DNA from: UBA11855 sp035297385 | Lineage (GTDB): Archaea; Thermoproteota; Bathyarchaeia; Bathyarchaeales; Bathycorpusculaceae | Length of the DNA: 59,193 nucleotides | Assembly (NCBI GenBank): GCA_035297385.1 | Contig: DATGZD010000012.1 | Location: forward strand, 1-59,193 | Direction: 5' to 3' | Shown: positions 25,401 to 33,318 of the stretch, piece after piece | Position numbering within the stretch: position 1 is the stretch's first letter | How the letters are laid out: each line of letters opens with the position of its first letter | Program-made: the position numbers and the translations under genes | Notes under the pieces: model-generated | Seen by the model: only the letters and a program-made list of their open reading frames with translations | The model's database searches: none | Told to the model about the DNA's origin: nothing

Positions 25401-26289
25401 CGGAAGTCTAATTGAAAATCCAATAGTATTTACAGATTCATTTCTCTTGCCTGTTGGTTTGCAGGTTTGGCTTCCAATGAACACCTCAACGTTAGGAATC
25501 CCCATTTATCAAGCATTCACTATTGGAGGTCGGCTGGATAATCAACGAGGTGGAGGATTTCCACTTGCGACTTCTACGAATTCTATGTCTGGAGACGTAG
25601 ATGTTACTGCATTCTTAGGAACTATATATATGCCTGATTACTGGGCAAATCAGACCAATTTTCTAGGTGAAGCAAATGGTGCAACATCAATCTCTAGAGG
25701 ACCGAATCAATATAATACCTATTTAATTAAAACGACATTAGGAATAGATGATCCAGAACTAGATAACATAGCGAGAAAAATTGAAGATTTCACCAATACG
25801 AACGATCAAGGCTATCGTCTGCTTGCAAAAGATGATTTTGTTTTTGGAAGTGCAGAGCCTGTATACACGCGAATTCAAACTACTTTGAGAATGACCGATA
25901 GGATATCCTCATTCCTTCAAATCTATGTTTCATTTGGCCTTATTATAGGAGCTGTTGGTATGGGTGTTATCTCTGTCAGAAATGTGGCTGAAAGAAAACG
26001 CGAAATTGGAATGATGCGAGCAATAGGCTTTCCAAGAAGCCAAGTCATGATTTCAGTTTTGCTGGAACTAGTAGTTCTTGGAGTAATTGGTTTAGCTCTT
26101 GGAGTGATTAATGGACTCATTGTGAGTTTTGGCTTTGCAAATCTACAGAATACCACACTGATTATTCCATGGGATCAACTTGGAGTATATCTAACGTTCA
26201 TTGTTCTTATTGCCATAGGTGCAGGTTCAATCCCCGCGTACGTAGCTTCAAGGATTCCTCCAGCAGAAGCGTTGAGGTATGTGGGATGA
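22495..26289 (+). CDS. Very large FtsX/MacB-type ABC transporter permease (start codon unresolved)
   Basis: The frame encodes ~1260 residues with two FtsX blocks. The N-terminus has the family pattern SSIQIAWRSLSRRK before a first membrane helix. A first exported domain (~60-430) leads to the first FtsX helices (IADFFISLLSTI..., PALRASRVNIVEALRG) and more helices. A second exported domain (~750-1080) is followed by FtsX helices with REIGMMRAIGFPRSQV, and the end is RIPPAEALRYVG. This suits mechanotransmission or lipoprotein/peptide export. TTG 22582 is the first usual start but would remove the conserved N-terminus. GGTGA lies at 22486-22490; the in-frame codons 4 and 7 bases later are ACG 22495 and GGG 22498. 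ATPase genes overlap downstream. Confidence 0.85.
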   Translation, partial: TGLRSSIQIAWRSLSRRKTKNLSAVLAITLGVTLLVGIQITTDTLKNGFLTTLLQSQGEVDLQIVNGTGGTYLKAADMATIRSLVPDAVGIMPELSTQIPAVVESQFNPKMAVAGIPINYSKAFGDFYDWKSGNKLELESLLTYNNSILLSSDQAEKFGLDKNIVLPINLTTQFTNLTTTFTPPVVPLSNWTVNSNFTSAGYSLDSTASNLFLEVKPVNFTGVAMVYTLNCPRLNLANYTHVNVTTTGTNNVRVLLGFSTIDGSNFDVANWTDPATLNNTEFDITQYSSKQLRGDAYLAIVSANGTQASVNVTEIAFETASPAGVIRTPIISYTSELAKLYLQVTAIFDSNRPGIGSRYAGAVFKLEHLQEWLSLQDSERKTDIIRAYLISYKTDHFVSEIDKDTLNTKLENLKAIIPKEINSQTNKSEQVYRVSSLRLDFVNIADFFISLLSTILSTLGFLIALTGVLLITNVQLMSVEDREFQTGVMRAVGENRRGIFQSIIIENLFQGIVGGLVGYLGGIAFGQVVAMYLIGLFGTGELSVRPVVSLSVVILSLIVGILISIITGILPALRASRVNIVEALRGIKIAFKAKSSRNLVALGVLMTIAGVILLLYNGIIDTATQVIWSSEGWNSLEEWRILIIAFGLLAGGIGLVLSKFISRTKAFNITAISLYIIPTFLFVVAMDSWITGITGIPLELLIVGLIEVLIGSILFIALNLPAIMRGLRGALIKIKGLKGVGQISPSLISSHITRSTLTFAIFAIILTLNVVVATLVPTNLGTVNQYDQESRGVDLTVFLNKPEVMVNDTSFSNEIYKIDNRITDVIGFKTFNPNMDFTKFTALKDPFSSEFEAGTDMLPVSIGEFRPEQIRGNASNYLDSNWRYDFYLGDFPDGVRESYNPDLTDSQILELSRKAWDRFLDRSYRMPAYNVSSIVSSIIKGDTNLLDVEAPGMGNEDPLKDLQPLKYENGSLIENPIVFTDSFLLPVGLQVWLPMNTSTLGIPIYQAFTIGGRLDNQRGGGFPLATSTNSMSGDVDVTAFLGTIYMPDYWANQTNFLGEANGATSISRGPNQYNTYLIKTTLGIDDPELDNIARKIEDFTNTNDQGYRLLAKDDFVFGSAEPVYTRIQTTLRMTDRISSFLQIYVSFGLIIGAVGMGVISVRNVAERKREIGMMRAIGFPRSQVMISVLLELVVLGVIGLALGVINGLIVSFGFANLQNTTLIIPWDQLGVYLTFIVLIAIGAGSIPAYVASRIPPAEALRYVG

Positions 26290-27038
26290 AAGAAACAGAT
26301 ACTACCAAAAAATCACGTTTCAAAGAGTCAATTCTTGTAATCTCAGACTTGCATAAACGTTACAACGAAGGAAAGCCCAACGAGGTGCATGCTCTTCAAG
26401 GAATAGATTTGACAATCAAGAAGGGTGATATGGCTGCAATTATGGGTTCATCTGGATGCGGAAAAACTACCCTCCTAAATATGATTGGACACTTAGACCG
26501 ACGTTCATCAGGAAGAATAGTAATTGACAAAGTGGATACATCCACATTGTCTGATTCTAAGATGACAGCATTCCGAAGAGATAATATAGGCTTTATTTTT
26601 CAACTATTCAATCTTTTTCCATTTTTGACAGCTGTAGAGAACGTTGAAACTCCATTATTGCTTCGAGGCTTAAGCTCTGGTTTGGCGCGAGAACAAGCAA
26701 AAATGTTGCTTCGTGAGTTAGGTATGGGAGATAGGTTATATCATCTGCCTTCTGAACTTTCTGGGGGTCAACAACAAAGAATAGCTATTGCTAGAGCGCT
26801 GATCAATCAGCCAGCCATAATTCTGGGCGACGAACCAACTGGAGATTTGGATTCCGCAACAAGTGCTGACGTGATGGCTCTCTTCCGTCGAATAAACAGA
26901 ACCAACAAGCAAACACTAGTCTTAGTAACACATAGTCGTTGGATTGCTGAAAAATGTGACTACATCATCCACATGACTGATGGGAAAATCTCCTACATAG
27001 AAGATGGTCCGTTTATGATAAAGGAGAAAGAATCATGA
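26286..27038 (+). CDS. ABC transporter ATPase, LolD/MacB type
   Basis: A 250-residue ATPase with Walker A GSSGCGKTT (54-62), a Q-loop in FIFQLFNLFPFLT, signature LSGGQQQR, Walker B ILGDEPTGDLDS and switch His in LVTHS. ATG 26286 overlaps the permease stop (GGATGA), which settles the start against a longer in-frame extension. It should energise the large FtsX-type permease. The following gene overlaps its stop by four bases (ATGA). LolD/MacB/YknY ATPases normally form homodimers; here a second, larger ATPase may pair with it. Confidence 0.95.
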   Translation: MKETDTTKKSRFKESILVISDLHKRYNEGKPNEVHALQGIDLTIKKGDMAAIMGSSGCGKTTLLNMIGHLDRRSSGRIVIDKVDTSTLSDSKMTAFRRDNIGFIFQLFNLFPFLTAVENVETPLLLRGLSSGLAREQAKMLLRELGMGDRLYHLPSELSGGQQQRIAIARALINQPAIILGDEPTGDLDSATSADVMALFRRINRTNKQTLVLVTHSRWIAEKCDYIIHMTDGKISYIEDGPFMIKEKES

Positions 27039-28873
27039 AAACCTATTTTGCTGCATTAATAAACAAGTCAACTGTTTCAGATAATTCTAAGTTATTTAAG
27101 AAATTACTAAATGACTTGAAGATTCTCAAAATTCCTCGTTCGAGTTTACATATCAAGGAACATAATACATTTGTCTTTTTGGCAGCAGAAAATTCGCTCA
27201 AAAAACCTTTGGACCAAGAAATTATGGAAAATACTGAAGCAAAATTTGCTCGACACCTTAAAGAGTACTATTTCAACTACAGGGTTAACCTACAAAAACG
27301 TTTGAAAACTAACCAAGAATTGAAGGAAACCGCTCAGATTGTCAAAGAATTCGTAAAAGAGATAAATCCAGAACTTCCCAGTATTTTTAATTCCAAATTG
27401 AGAAAATCAATTTCAGAGATGCCCAGAAATCAATATGATCTTCAGAATCAGAGTATTGTAGCTTTTTGGGATGTGGTCGAAGAACAGAAAATGAGATTCC
27501 TCCTTTCTGGATGGAATACATCAATTTTTGAAGTATCAGAAGTCCAAGACTTCTTGGATTCTGAAATGATAGTTGATAAACTGACACTCTTCAACTTCTT
27601 CTGGATATTTCTTCAACCTACAATTACTCGGCTTAGAGAAATGAATAGTGTACTAGAACGATTAAGTTACAGTCTTCAGGGCGTACACTGTAAACGTGAT
27701 AACCCAGACTCGCAAATTAAATTTGAAATGTTTCTAAGAATTATCTCAGCCAAACTCAGTGCATTACAAAATGTAGACAAAACCATTTCTGCTATCTTTA
27801 GACTATTCAATTCACCTCAAATCTCAAGCGTTAGAAACCAACTAACAAATATCTCTGAAGAACTTAGCACTTCTATTAGACAAATGTCGTGGAAAATGAA
27901 TGAAGGAAAAGATCTCCTGTCTGAAGTTCAAGATAAAATCGAAAAATGTCAAACGAAACTTCAACTGTTGCTTGATGAAGCAAAAAGTGAAGACAGAATA
28001 GTTTTGCCTGCTGAAGAATTCGTAGCGACGCTTTCATCCTTAACTGAATCAAGCTCTGATTTGTTTATTCAAGCTGAATTGTTAAAAATGTGGTTAGACT
28101 TCTTTGGCACTGATCTTCCATACTATACATACCAATCAAAACTTTTCAGCGATCAAATTGCCCAAAACCCAGAAACTCCTGAAGAGACTATAGTTGCAGT
28201 TCGAGGTTTAGCAAAGAATTACAATATTGGGCAGACAAGAGTTTATGCACTCAGAGGTGTAGATCTTAATGTCAAGGAGGGGGAATTTTTAGCGATTGTT
28301 GGTAATTCTGGGGCAGGAAAAACTACACTTCTAAATTGTATGGCTGGATTAGACAAACCTGATTATGGAATTGTTTTATTCAGAGGAAAAAACCTACAGA
28401 AAATGGATGATAAGGAAAAATCAAAAACTCGATTAATAGATATGGGTTTTATTTTTCAAAGCTATGCTTTGTTACCTCATTATAATGCGCGCGAGAACGT
28501 AACGTTACCTGCTGACTTAGCTGGTCTTAGCAAAGAGTTGAGAAATCGAATTGAAGAACTTCTTAAGGGTGTAGGTATCAGTAAGCAAGCTAAGCAATAT
28601 CCAGCTCAATTAAGTGGAGGTCAAATGCAACGGGTAGCTATAGCGCGGGCATTAACAAATCGACCAAAAGTATTATTTGCAGATGAACCGACCGGCGACT
28701 TGGATTCAGAAACGGGTAAACAAGTCATGGAACTTATCAAAAAGTTTCATGAGGAAACAGAAACTACAATTATAGTTATTACTCATGAACAATCCGTTGC
28801 TAATTATGCTGAACGACAAATTAAGCTGGAAGATGGAATAATTAAGGAAACCGACACGTGCGCCAGACAATAA
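27035..28873 (+). CDS. ABC ATPase with a 385-residue N-terminal region of unknown type
   Basis: A 612-residue protein. From about residue 386 it is a standard LolD-type ATPase: Walker A GNSGAGKTT (423-431), Q-loop FIFQSYALLP, signature LSGGQMQR and DEPTGDLDS. Residues 1-385 match nothing I recognise. They are predicted largely helical, with a compact alpha/beta start (about 1-70), a hydrophobic FNFFWIFLQP near 188-197, and a coiled-coil-like region (about 270-325). No signal peptide. It is coupled to the preceding ATPase (ATGA overlap) and probably forms a heterodimeric engine with it. Long N-terminal extensions are unusual for this ATPase class. Confidence 0.88.
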   Translation: MKTYFAALINKSTVSDNSKLFKKLLNDLKILKIPRSSLHIKEHNTFVFLAAENSLKKPLDQEIMENTEAKFARHLKEYYFNYRVNLQKRLKTNQELKETAQIVKEFVKEINPELPSIFNSKLRKSISEMPRNQYDLQNQSIVAFWDVVEEQKMRFLLSGWNTSIFEVSEVQDFLDSEMIVDKLTLFNFFWIFLQPTITRLREMNSVLERLSYSLQGVHCKRDNPDSQIKFEMFLRIISAKLSALQNVDKTISAIFRLFNSPQISSVRNQLTNISEELSTSIRQMSWKMNEGKDLLSEVQDKIEKCQTKLQLLLDEAKSEDRIVLPAEEFVATLSSLTESSSDLFIQAELLKMWLDFFGTDLPYYTYQSKLFSDQIAQNPETPEETIVAVRGLAKNYNIGQTRVYALRGVDLNVKEGEFLAIVGNSGAGKTTLLNCMAGLDKPDYGIVLFRGKNLQKMDDKEKSKTRLIDMGFIFQSYALLPHYNARENVTLPADLAGLSKELRNRIEELLKGVGISKQAKQYPAQLSGGQMQRVAIARALTNRPKVLFADEPTGDLDSETGKQVMELIKKFHEETETTIIVITHEQSVANYAERQIKLEDGIIKETDTCARQ

Positions 28874-28985
28874 TTGCGACAGAACACGTTATCAAAAGAA
28901 CCACAAAAACAGTACAATGAAACGGGCGGTTGTACCTTATCTTATGTCGTATGCTTCATTGTCTTTGAGGTGGATCTGCAATCTT

Positions 28986-29465
28986 TTAAATTATGTAACA
29001 TTTCAAGGTTCTATCAAGATTTTCAGGCGTTTCCATTAATCCCTTTAACACTCTTAGAAGCTTAGGTTGAAATTTGCATATATCTTGAAGACTGACTAAA
29101 CCAATCAAGCGGTTATTTTTCATAACAGGGAGGTTCTTTATTCTTTTCTCAAACATTAGACGTGCAGCTTCTTCGAGTTTTGTATTGGGCTCGATAGTTA
29201 TTAGAGGATTAGACATAATGTCTTTCATTTTAGTTTCTGCAACATTTTTTTCTCTTACAACTACACGTTTTAGAATATCTCTTTCCGTAACAATTCCTAC
29301 TATCTTCTTCCTTTTGGTTATAATTATGGCAGTAATCCCTTCTTCAACCATAATTTCTGCAGCTTTCTTAACAGAAGTTTCTTCATCTAGCTTTACAACG
29401 TCCTCTACCATGATATCTTCTGCTTTCATAGGAAGGACGATTTCTTCTTCGTCATCTTCTGACAT
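28986..29465 (-). CDS. Two-CBS-domain protein with acidic N-terminus
   Basis: 159 residues: an acidic start (SEDDEEE), then two CBS domains, marked by AEDIMVEDVVKL and MKDIMSNPLITIEPNTKL, and the strands GIVTERDIL and GLVSLQDIC. CBS pairs bind adenosine nucleotides and act as energy sensors when attached to or beside a target. There is no fused effector domain, so the partner is unknown. One of three CBS proteins encoded between 29 and 34 kb. Confidence 0.9.
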   Translation of the reverse strand: MSEDDEEEIVLPMKAEDIMVEDVVKLDEETSVKKAAEIMVEEGITAIIITKRKKIVGIVTERDILKRVVVREKNVAETKMKDIMSNPLITIEPNTKLEEAARLMFEKRIKNLPVMKNNRLIGLVSLQDICKFQPKLLRVLKGLMETPENLDRTLKCYII

Positions 29466-29627
29466 AAAATCACCATAAAAGTCACTGCAGAGTCTATAAT
29501 AACAAAAGTCTTTATTATTGTTTCAGTTTAAGGGTTAAAGCTTGTTCTTTTCCTGAACTTAGTGTTTCATATATATTTTGAATTCAGAAATGTTATTGGC
29601 TACGCATCTGTTGATAGATTGAGGGCT

Positions 29628-30101
29628 ATGCTACAAAGGTCTTATGTCTTTACATTCTTTGTTTCTTTAATAATTGTAGTTGGTCTCATTGGTTTCGTTC
29701 AGGCAGCCACAACTTCTTCTTTCTATGTTAAGCCAGGTGAAGATGTGACACGGTTTCTTGATTTATCAGCAGATGACCAAGTGCTAATCAAGTTTAGTGT
29801 TGTTTGGGGAGCAGAAGCGAACACAATTGGTTTCTCGATAGTCTCTCCGAACGGTACTGTAACGGATCTTGGAGATCAAGGAACATTGAATTACAGTTTT
29901 ACATGCATTGAAAAGGGGGAATACACGCTACATTTCATTAATAATGAGGCCGAGACGAAGCTTGTTAGTTTAGAATATAAGATTGATCATAATGTTTTCG
30001 GAATTTTTGGAATGACACCTAGTCTTTTCTGGTTGGTGTTTGTTGCTGTTATCTGTATTGTGGGAATCGTTGTTTTCGTTGCATTATCTAAAACGTCGTA
30101 G
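29628..30101 (+). CDS. GOLD/emp24-like single-domain membrane protein
   Basis: About 157 residues from ATG 29628: a signal helix (about 8-26), an extracellular beta domain (about 30-125) and a C-terminal membrane helix with short tail. The beta domain reads like the GOLD domain of eukaryotic emp24/p24 cargo receptors: FSIVSPNGTV, then SFTCIEKGEYTLHFIN, then a LEYKI strand. In p24 proteins the same domain order (signal, GOLD, helix, short tail) is found, usually with a coiled coil this protein lacks. The role in archaea is unknown. The longer frame from GTG 29562 adds a poor N-terminus, so I prefer 29628. Confidence 0.75.
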   Translation: MLQRSYVFTFFVSLIIVVGLIGFVQAATTSSFYVKPGEDVTRFLDLSADDQVLIKFSVVWGAEANTIGFSIVSPNGTVTDLGDQGTLNYSFTCIEKGEYTLHFINNEAETKLVSLEYKIDHNVFGIFGMTPSLFWLVFVAVICIVGIVVFVALSKTS

Positions 30102-30196
30102 AGCATAGTGTTTCAAAATAGTGAAGAATAATCTTACGTTTATGTGTGGGCATTTTCCTCACAGAGAATACGAGATAAAAAAAGGGAGTGAGGCGA

Positions 30197-31036
30197 CTAT
30201 TTTGTGTAGACCTCTACGAGGTCACGTGCTGTAATGATTCCTACTAATTTATCGTCTTGGGTAACAGGTAATCGCCTAACATGTTTCAATGCCATTGTGG
30301 CAGCGGCTTTGTGCACGCTTGTGCCCGCAGCAATATTGATTAATGGTGTTGAGCATGTGGGTCCTACCTCAGTGAATAAGGCTTTGCTTTTGGCTAGGAA
30401 AGACGTGAGCAAGTCGCGTTCAGTGAAGATTCCAAATGGTTCTCCTTGATGGGAAATTATGACGCTTCCGATACGTTGTTTGCCCATAATTCGTGCAATG
30501 TCAATTATGGAAGTTTTTTCGTCAGCTGTTACAACGGGTTTCGTCATAAAGTCATCGACTTTAACCTCGGTTTCAGGAACACTTGGAAGACTCTTGATTA
30601 AGTCTGAGGCAGTTACGATTCCGACAAGCAATCCGGCATCAAATACTGCAAGTCTGCCTTTTTTGCTAATCATTAGTTGAGCAATTTCTTTAATTTTGGC
30701 TGTTCGAGAAATGCCAGTCAATGGATACGACATTATTTCCTTGACTTTTTCATCACTTAGAAACAGTCCAAGTGCTAAAACTTTGCTTAGCAAATCTCGC
30801 TCAGTGATTATCCCCACAGGTGTTTTGTATTGCATAACGATTAGGCTTCCAATATGCTTGGAGCCCATTATTCGAGCCGCTTCGTCCAGTGAAGTCTCTG
30901 GAGTTGTCGTGATTATATCTTGACTCATTAATTCTTGTGCTGTTCGATTACGCTGTAAATCACGCTTGTATTGATCATACGCTATGTCAACAGCGCCTGG
31001 CAACTTTCTTTTTGTTGTTTCTTGAGGTGTTGCCAA
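30197..31036 (-). CDS. Four-CBS-domain protein
   Basis: 279 residues with four CBS repeats, each with the D-hhT/D-hhS pattern: LMSQDIITTTPETSL, VKEIMSYPLTGI, VDDFMTKPVVTADEKTSI and CSTPLINIAAGTSV, with GIITERDLL, GIVTASDLI, GIFTERDLL and GIITARDLV strands. The chain has two Bateman modules and no other domain. Such proteins typically bind AMP, ATP or SAM and regulate a partner protein. The partner is not evident from neighbours. It is single, divergent from nothing close. Confidence 0.93.
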   Translation of the reverse strand: MATPQETTKRKLPGAVDIAYDQYKRDLQRNRTAQELMSQDIITTTPETSLDEAARIMGSKHIGSLIVMQYKTPVGIITERDLLSKVLALGLFLSDEKVKEIMSYPLTGISRTAKIKEIAQLMISKKGRLAVFDAGLLVGIVTASDLIKSLPSVPETEVKVDDFMTKPVVTADEKTSIIDIARIMGKQRIGSVIISHQGEPFGIFTERDLLTSFLAKSKALFTEVGPTCSTPLINIAAGTSVHKAAATMALKHVRRLPVTQDDKLVGIITARDLVEVYTK

Positions 31037-31139
31037 ATAAATTCCCTCAAGATAAATAATAGGTCTAAGCGTCTAATTAAGCGCGCGCTGCTATGTCAAG
31101 TGACTAGGGGGAATTTTGGGTTTCAAAATATTTGATTGT

Positions 31140-31574
31140 TCATAATTTACCGATGTCTTCTTTCCATAACTCGAGATTTCTCTGTATAAATTTCTTCATC
31201 ATTTGTTTGCATTCATCGAGGTTTAAGTTAATGATTTTAACTCCGTGAGATTCTAGAAATTCTTTTGCGCCGGTGAAGGTTTCTGATTCGCCTACAACAA
31301 CTTTTTTGATTCCAAATTGGACAATGCCTCCAGCGCAAAGATAGCACGGCATTAGAGTAGAATAGAGTACTGTCTTATCGTATTTGCCTATTCTTCCGGC
31401 ATTGCGTAGGCACTCAATTTCTGCGTGCATAATAGGATCATTTTGCTGGACACGTTTATTGTGCCCTCTGCCGATAATCTGTTCTTCTTTCATAAGAACT
31501 GAACCTATGGGAATTCCTCCTTCAGCCAAGCTCTTCTTTGCTTCTTCAATTGCTACCTTCATAAATTTGTCCAT
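31140..31574 (-). CDS. Cytosine deaminase-like (yeast FCY1-type) nucleoside deaminase
   Basis: 144 residues of the zinc deaminase fold: H50-A-E52 and P76-C77-Y-L-C80 form the zinc site and the proton-shuttling Glu. It resembles yeast cytosine deaminase more closely than tRNA or guanine deaminases: GRGHN, VVGESETF in place of VVGENVNF, and an ending WKEDIGKL like the yeast WFEDIGE segment that caps the active site. By this pattern it would hydrolyse cytosine to uracil for pyrimidine salvage. Substrate preference is inferred, not shown. Confidence 0.82.
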   Translation of the reverse strand: MDKFMKVAIEEAKKSLAEGGIPIGSVLMKEEQIIGRGHNKRVQQNDPIMHAEIECLRNAGRIGKYDKTVLYSTLMPCYLCAGGIVQFGIKKVVVGESETFTGAKEFLESHGVKIINLNLDECKQMMKKFIQRNLELWKEDIGKL

Positions 31575-31746
31575 AGGATCACTGGGTTATCGATGTCTCT
31601 GAAAGCCTTTTGTGTGTAATGCGGATTAAAGCCTTACGTATCGTTTATGTGCTTTCAGAAATTATTCTGCAGTTCATCGGCTCTCTAGCAAGTTTTAAGT
31701 TGTCTGCGCTGGATATCAGTTAAGATAGCGGATTGAGGGATATCAG

Positions 31747-32472
31747 TTGACCAGAAGAGACATGCTGATGCTTGTTGTCGTGACAATCATTGTCACACTG
31801 GTTTTATCTTTTGCTTTGTATGAACTTACATATCCTGAGCAGGATACATTGTTTCAGGTTTCAGCGTTTAATGTGTTTTCTGCTGGCAATTTTGAAGGAA
31901 ACATGACCTACGCGGAGCTTGCGAAATATGGTGACTTTGGGATAGGCACACTTAATGATTTAAATGGGGAAATGTTTGCTTTGAATGGTAAGTTTTATCA
32001 AATTCCCGCCACTGGCGCTCCAAGAGAGATTGGTTCCTCAGAGAAGGCTCCTTATGCCACTGTTACGTTTTTTAACTCGGATCAGAAGTTCTCGGTTGTT
32101 AATGTATCTAGCTATTTGCAATTGACAGGAGATATTAATTTAACGTTGACGAATTACAATGCAATCTACGCCATAAAAGTGCATGGTTTCTTCAATTTTG
32201 TCAAAACTAGAAGCGTTCCAGCTCAGAGTAAGCCTTATCCGACGTTAACAGACGCAGTGAAAAATCAGACCGTGTTTACTCTTCAAAATGTTGAGGGAAC
32301 AATGGTTGGTTTTTATTTTCCAAATAGTATGCAAGGTGTCGACTCGATAGGGTATCATCTACATTTCTTAGCTGATGATCATACTGTAGGTGGACACTTG
32401 CTTGAGTGTACTATTAAAGATGCCATTGTTGAAATGGATCAAATGAATAACTATCATTTGTTGATTCCCTGA
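31747..32472 (+). CDS. Membrane-anchored alpha-acetolactate decarboxylase
   Basis: 241 residues with an N-terminal helix (about 6-27) and then an acetolactate decarboxylase domain: LFQVSAFNV, ELAKYGDFGIGTLNDLNGEMF, HGFFNFVKTRSVPAQ and GYHLHFLADDHTVGGHLL, which carries the His zinc ligands. The enzyme turns acetolactate into acetoin. Most bacterial copies are cytosolic or secreted; here the helix should place it outside. No acetolactate synthase or acetoin/butanediol gene is nearby. The TTG 31747 start follows a GAGG-containing leader; ATG 31762 is a fallback. Confidence 0.87.
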   Translation: MTRRDMLMLVVVTIIVTLVLSFALYELTYPEQDTLFQVSAFNVFSAGNFEGNMTYAELAKYGDFGIGTLNDLNGEMFALNGKFYQIPATGAPREIGSSEKAPYATVTFFNSDQKFSVVNVSSYLQLTGDINLTLTNYNAIYAIKVHGFFNFVKTRSVPAQSKPYPTLTDAVKNQTVFTLQNVEGTMVGFYFPNSMQGVDSIGYHLHFLADDHTVGGHLLECTIKDAIVEMDQMNNYHLLIP

Positions 32473-32578
32473 TAGCTACAACAAATGTCAACAGATGTCC
32501 TTGCTCCTTTAAGATTCAGAATGCATGAGATTGCGCAAATGTTATCTGCTTGTAATGCTATATGTACAAATGATATTT

Positions 32579-32734
32579 ATGTCCAGATCTGCTCATAATA
32601 AGCGGCGACTGCACGAAAAACGGTTAGATACGTCACATGAAAGCATATATATAGATACTAGATCGGAGAAGCTTAAGAAAGAAGAAAATGAACGGAAACT
32701 AAGAGAACAGGAAGCTACTCGTGAAAGTGATTGA
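32579..32734 (+). CDS. Short charged ORF, doubtful
   Basis: A 51-residue frame from ATG 32579, rich in Arg, Lys and Glu (HNKRRLHEKRLD, EENERKLREQEA). It would form a charged helix, and no domain is visible. There is no clear Shine-Dalgarno. It might be real because Lys/Arg/Glu-rich small proteins occur in such archaea, or it may be chance. It lies alone between the decarboxylase and the tRNA. Confidence 0.3.
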   Translation: MSRSAHNKRRLHEKRLDTSHESIYIDTRSEKLKKEENERKLREQEATRESD

Positions 32735-33051
32735 GTTAAGAACAGATTTGAGCAAGATTTTTGGAGTATCTTTCCAGTTTTTTGGTTTTTGTTGGGCGAA
32801 TCTTATTACCAATGTTTAAGGAACTACTTTAACCAATAATTCATAGACGACCTTCGGAAACGAGCACCAAAAAATTTAATGACTCTGACACCCGGCAATT
32901 AGCGAAAGCTATGATGGAATGGCTCTGCTTTCCTAGATTTATGCTACTTTGGAGAAAAGAAAAAGCATATATCAGTAGCATAAGGTACTTACGGTTATAG
33001 GAAGGAAATGCAAGCGGAAGGTTCTTTCTTAGTTTAGATTTAGAAATTGAG
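32735..33051. other. Non-coding gap, nothing identified
   Basis: 317 bases with no ORF of note, AT-rich, between the doubtful 51-residue ORF and the 3' end of tRNA-Leu. I see no convincing hairpin, box C/D pair or repeat. Transcription of the tRNA runs into it on the minus strand. Confidence 0.6.
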
Positions 33052-33136
33052 TGCGGGGGGTGGGATTTGAACCCACGAACCCCTTCGGGATAGGAGCCTC
33101 AGTCCTACGCCTTTGACCTGGCTGGGCGACCCCCGC
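33052..33136 (-). tRNA. tRNA-Leu (anticodon GAG)
   Basis: An 85-nt class II tRNA read on the minus strand. The acceptor stem pairs GCGGGGG with CCCCCGC (discriminator A at 33052). The anticodon stem TAGGA/TCCTA encloses CTGAGGC with anticodon GAG. The variable arm folds as CCC-GAA-GGG. The T arm is GTGGG-TTCAAAT-CCCAC. No intron and no encoded CCA. It decodes CUC/CUU. It is the only tRNA in the window. Confidence 0.97.
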
Positions 33137-33202
33137 AGTTGAAACGTTTTTCAACGAGACCATTTGCAGTGGCAATAGATAAAACAAGTATAATATTAAA
33201 AG

Positions 33203-33252
33203 GCTTACTTAACCTAAAGTAAGCACTTTATAAAGACGTTTATATATAACGT
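33203..33252. promoter_or_regulatory. Two inverted repeats upstream of the HTH-CBS gene
   Basis: GCTTACTT (33203-33210) and AAGTAAGC (33217-33224) form a perfect eight-base inverted repeat with a six-base spacer. Next, ACGTT (33236-33240) and AACGT (33248-33252) flank TATATAT, a palindrome around a TATA-like core. Both lie between the tRNA-Leu promoter and the HTH-CBS gene (start 33319), which suits regulator binding at a divergent promoter. The regulator is not identified; the HTH-CBS protein itself is a candidate. Confidence 0.5.
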
Positions 33253-33318
33253 AATTATATGCCTCTTCCTACGCTTTATTCCAAAAAGAATATTTAGCTA
33301 CTCGATTATTTTATTGAT

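Noticed and set aside
26169..26286. A longer N-terminus for the first ABC ATPase
   Set aside because: It would overlap the permease by 120 bases and gives a non-homologous Cys/Arg-rich sequence; ATG 26286 fits the family and the overlap pattern.
32735..33051. Possible small RNA (C/D-box-like ATGATGG and CTGA pieces)
   Set aside because: Boxes do not occur at the proper spacing and no D' or C' pair was found.
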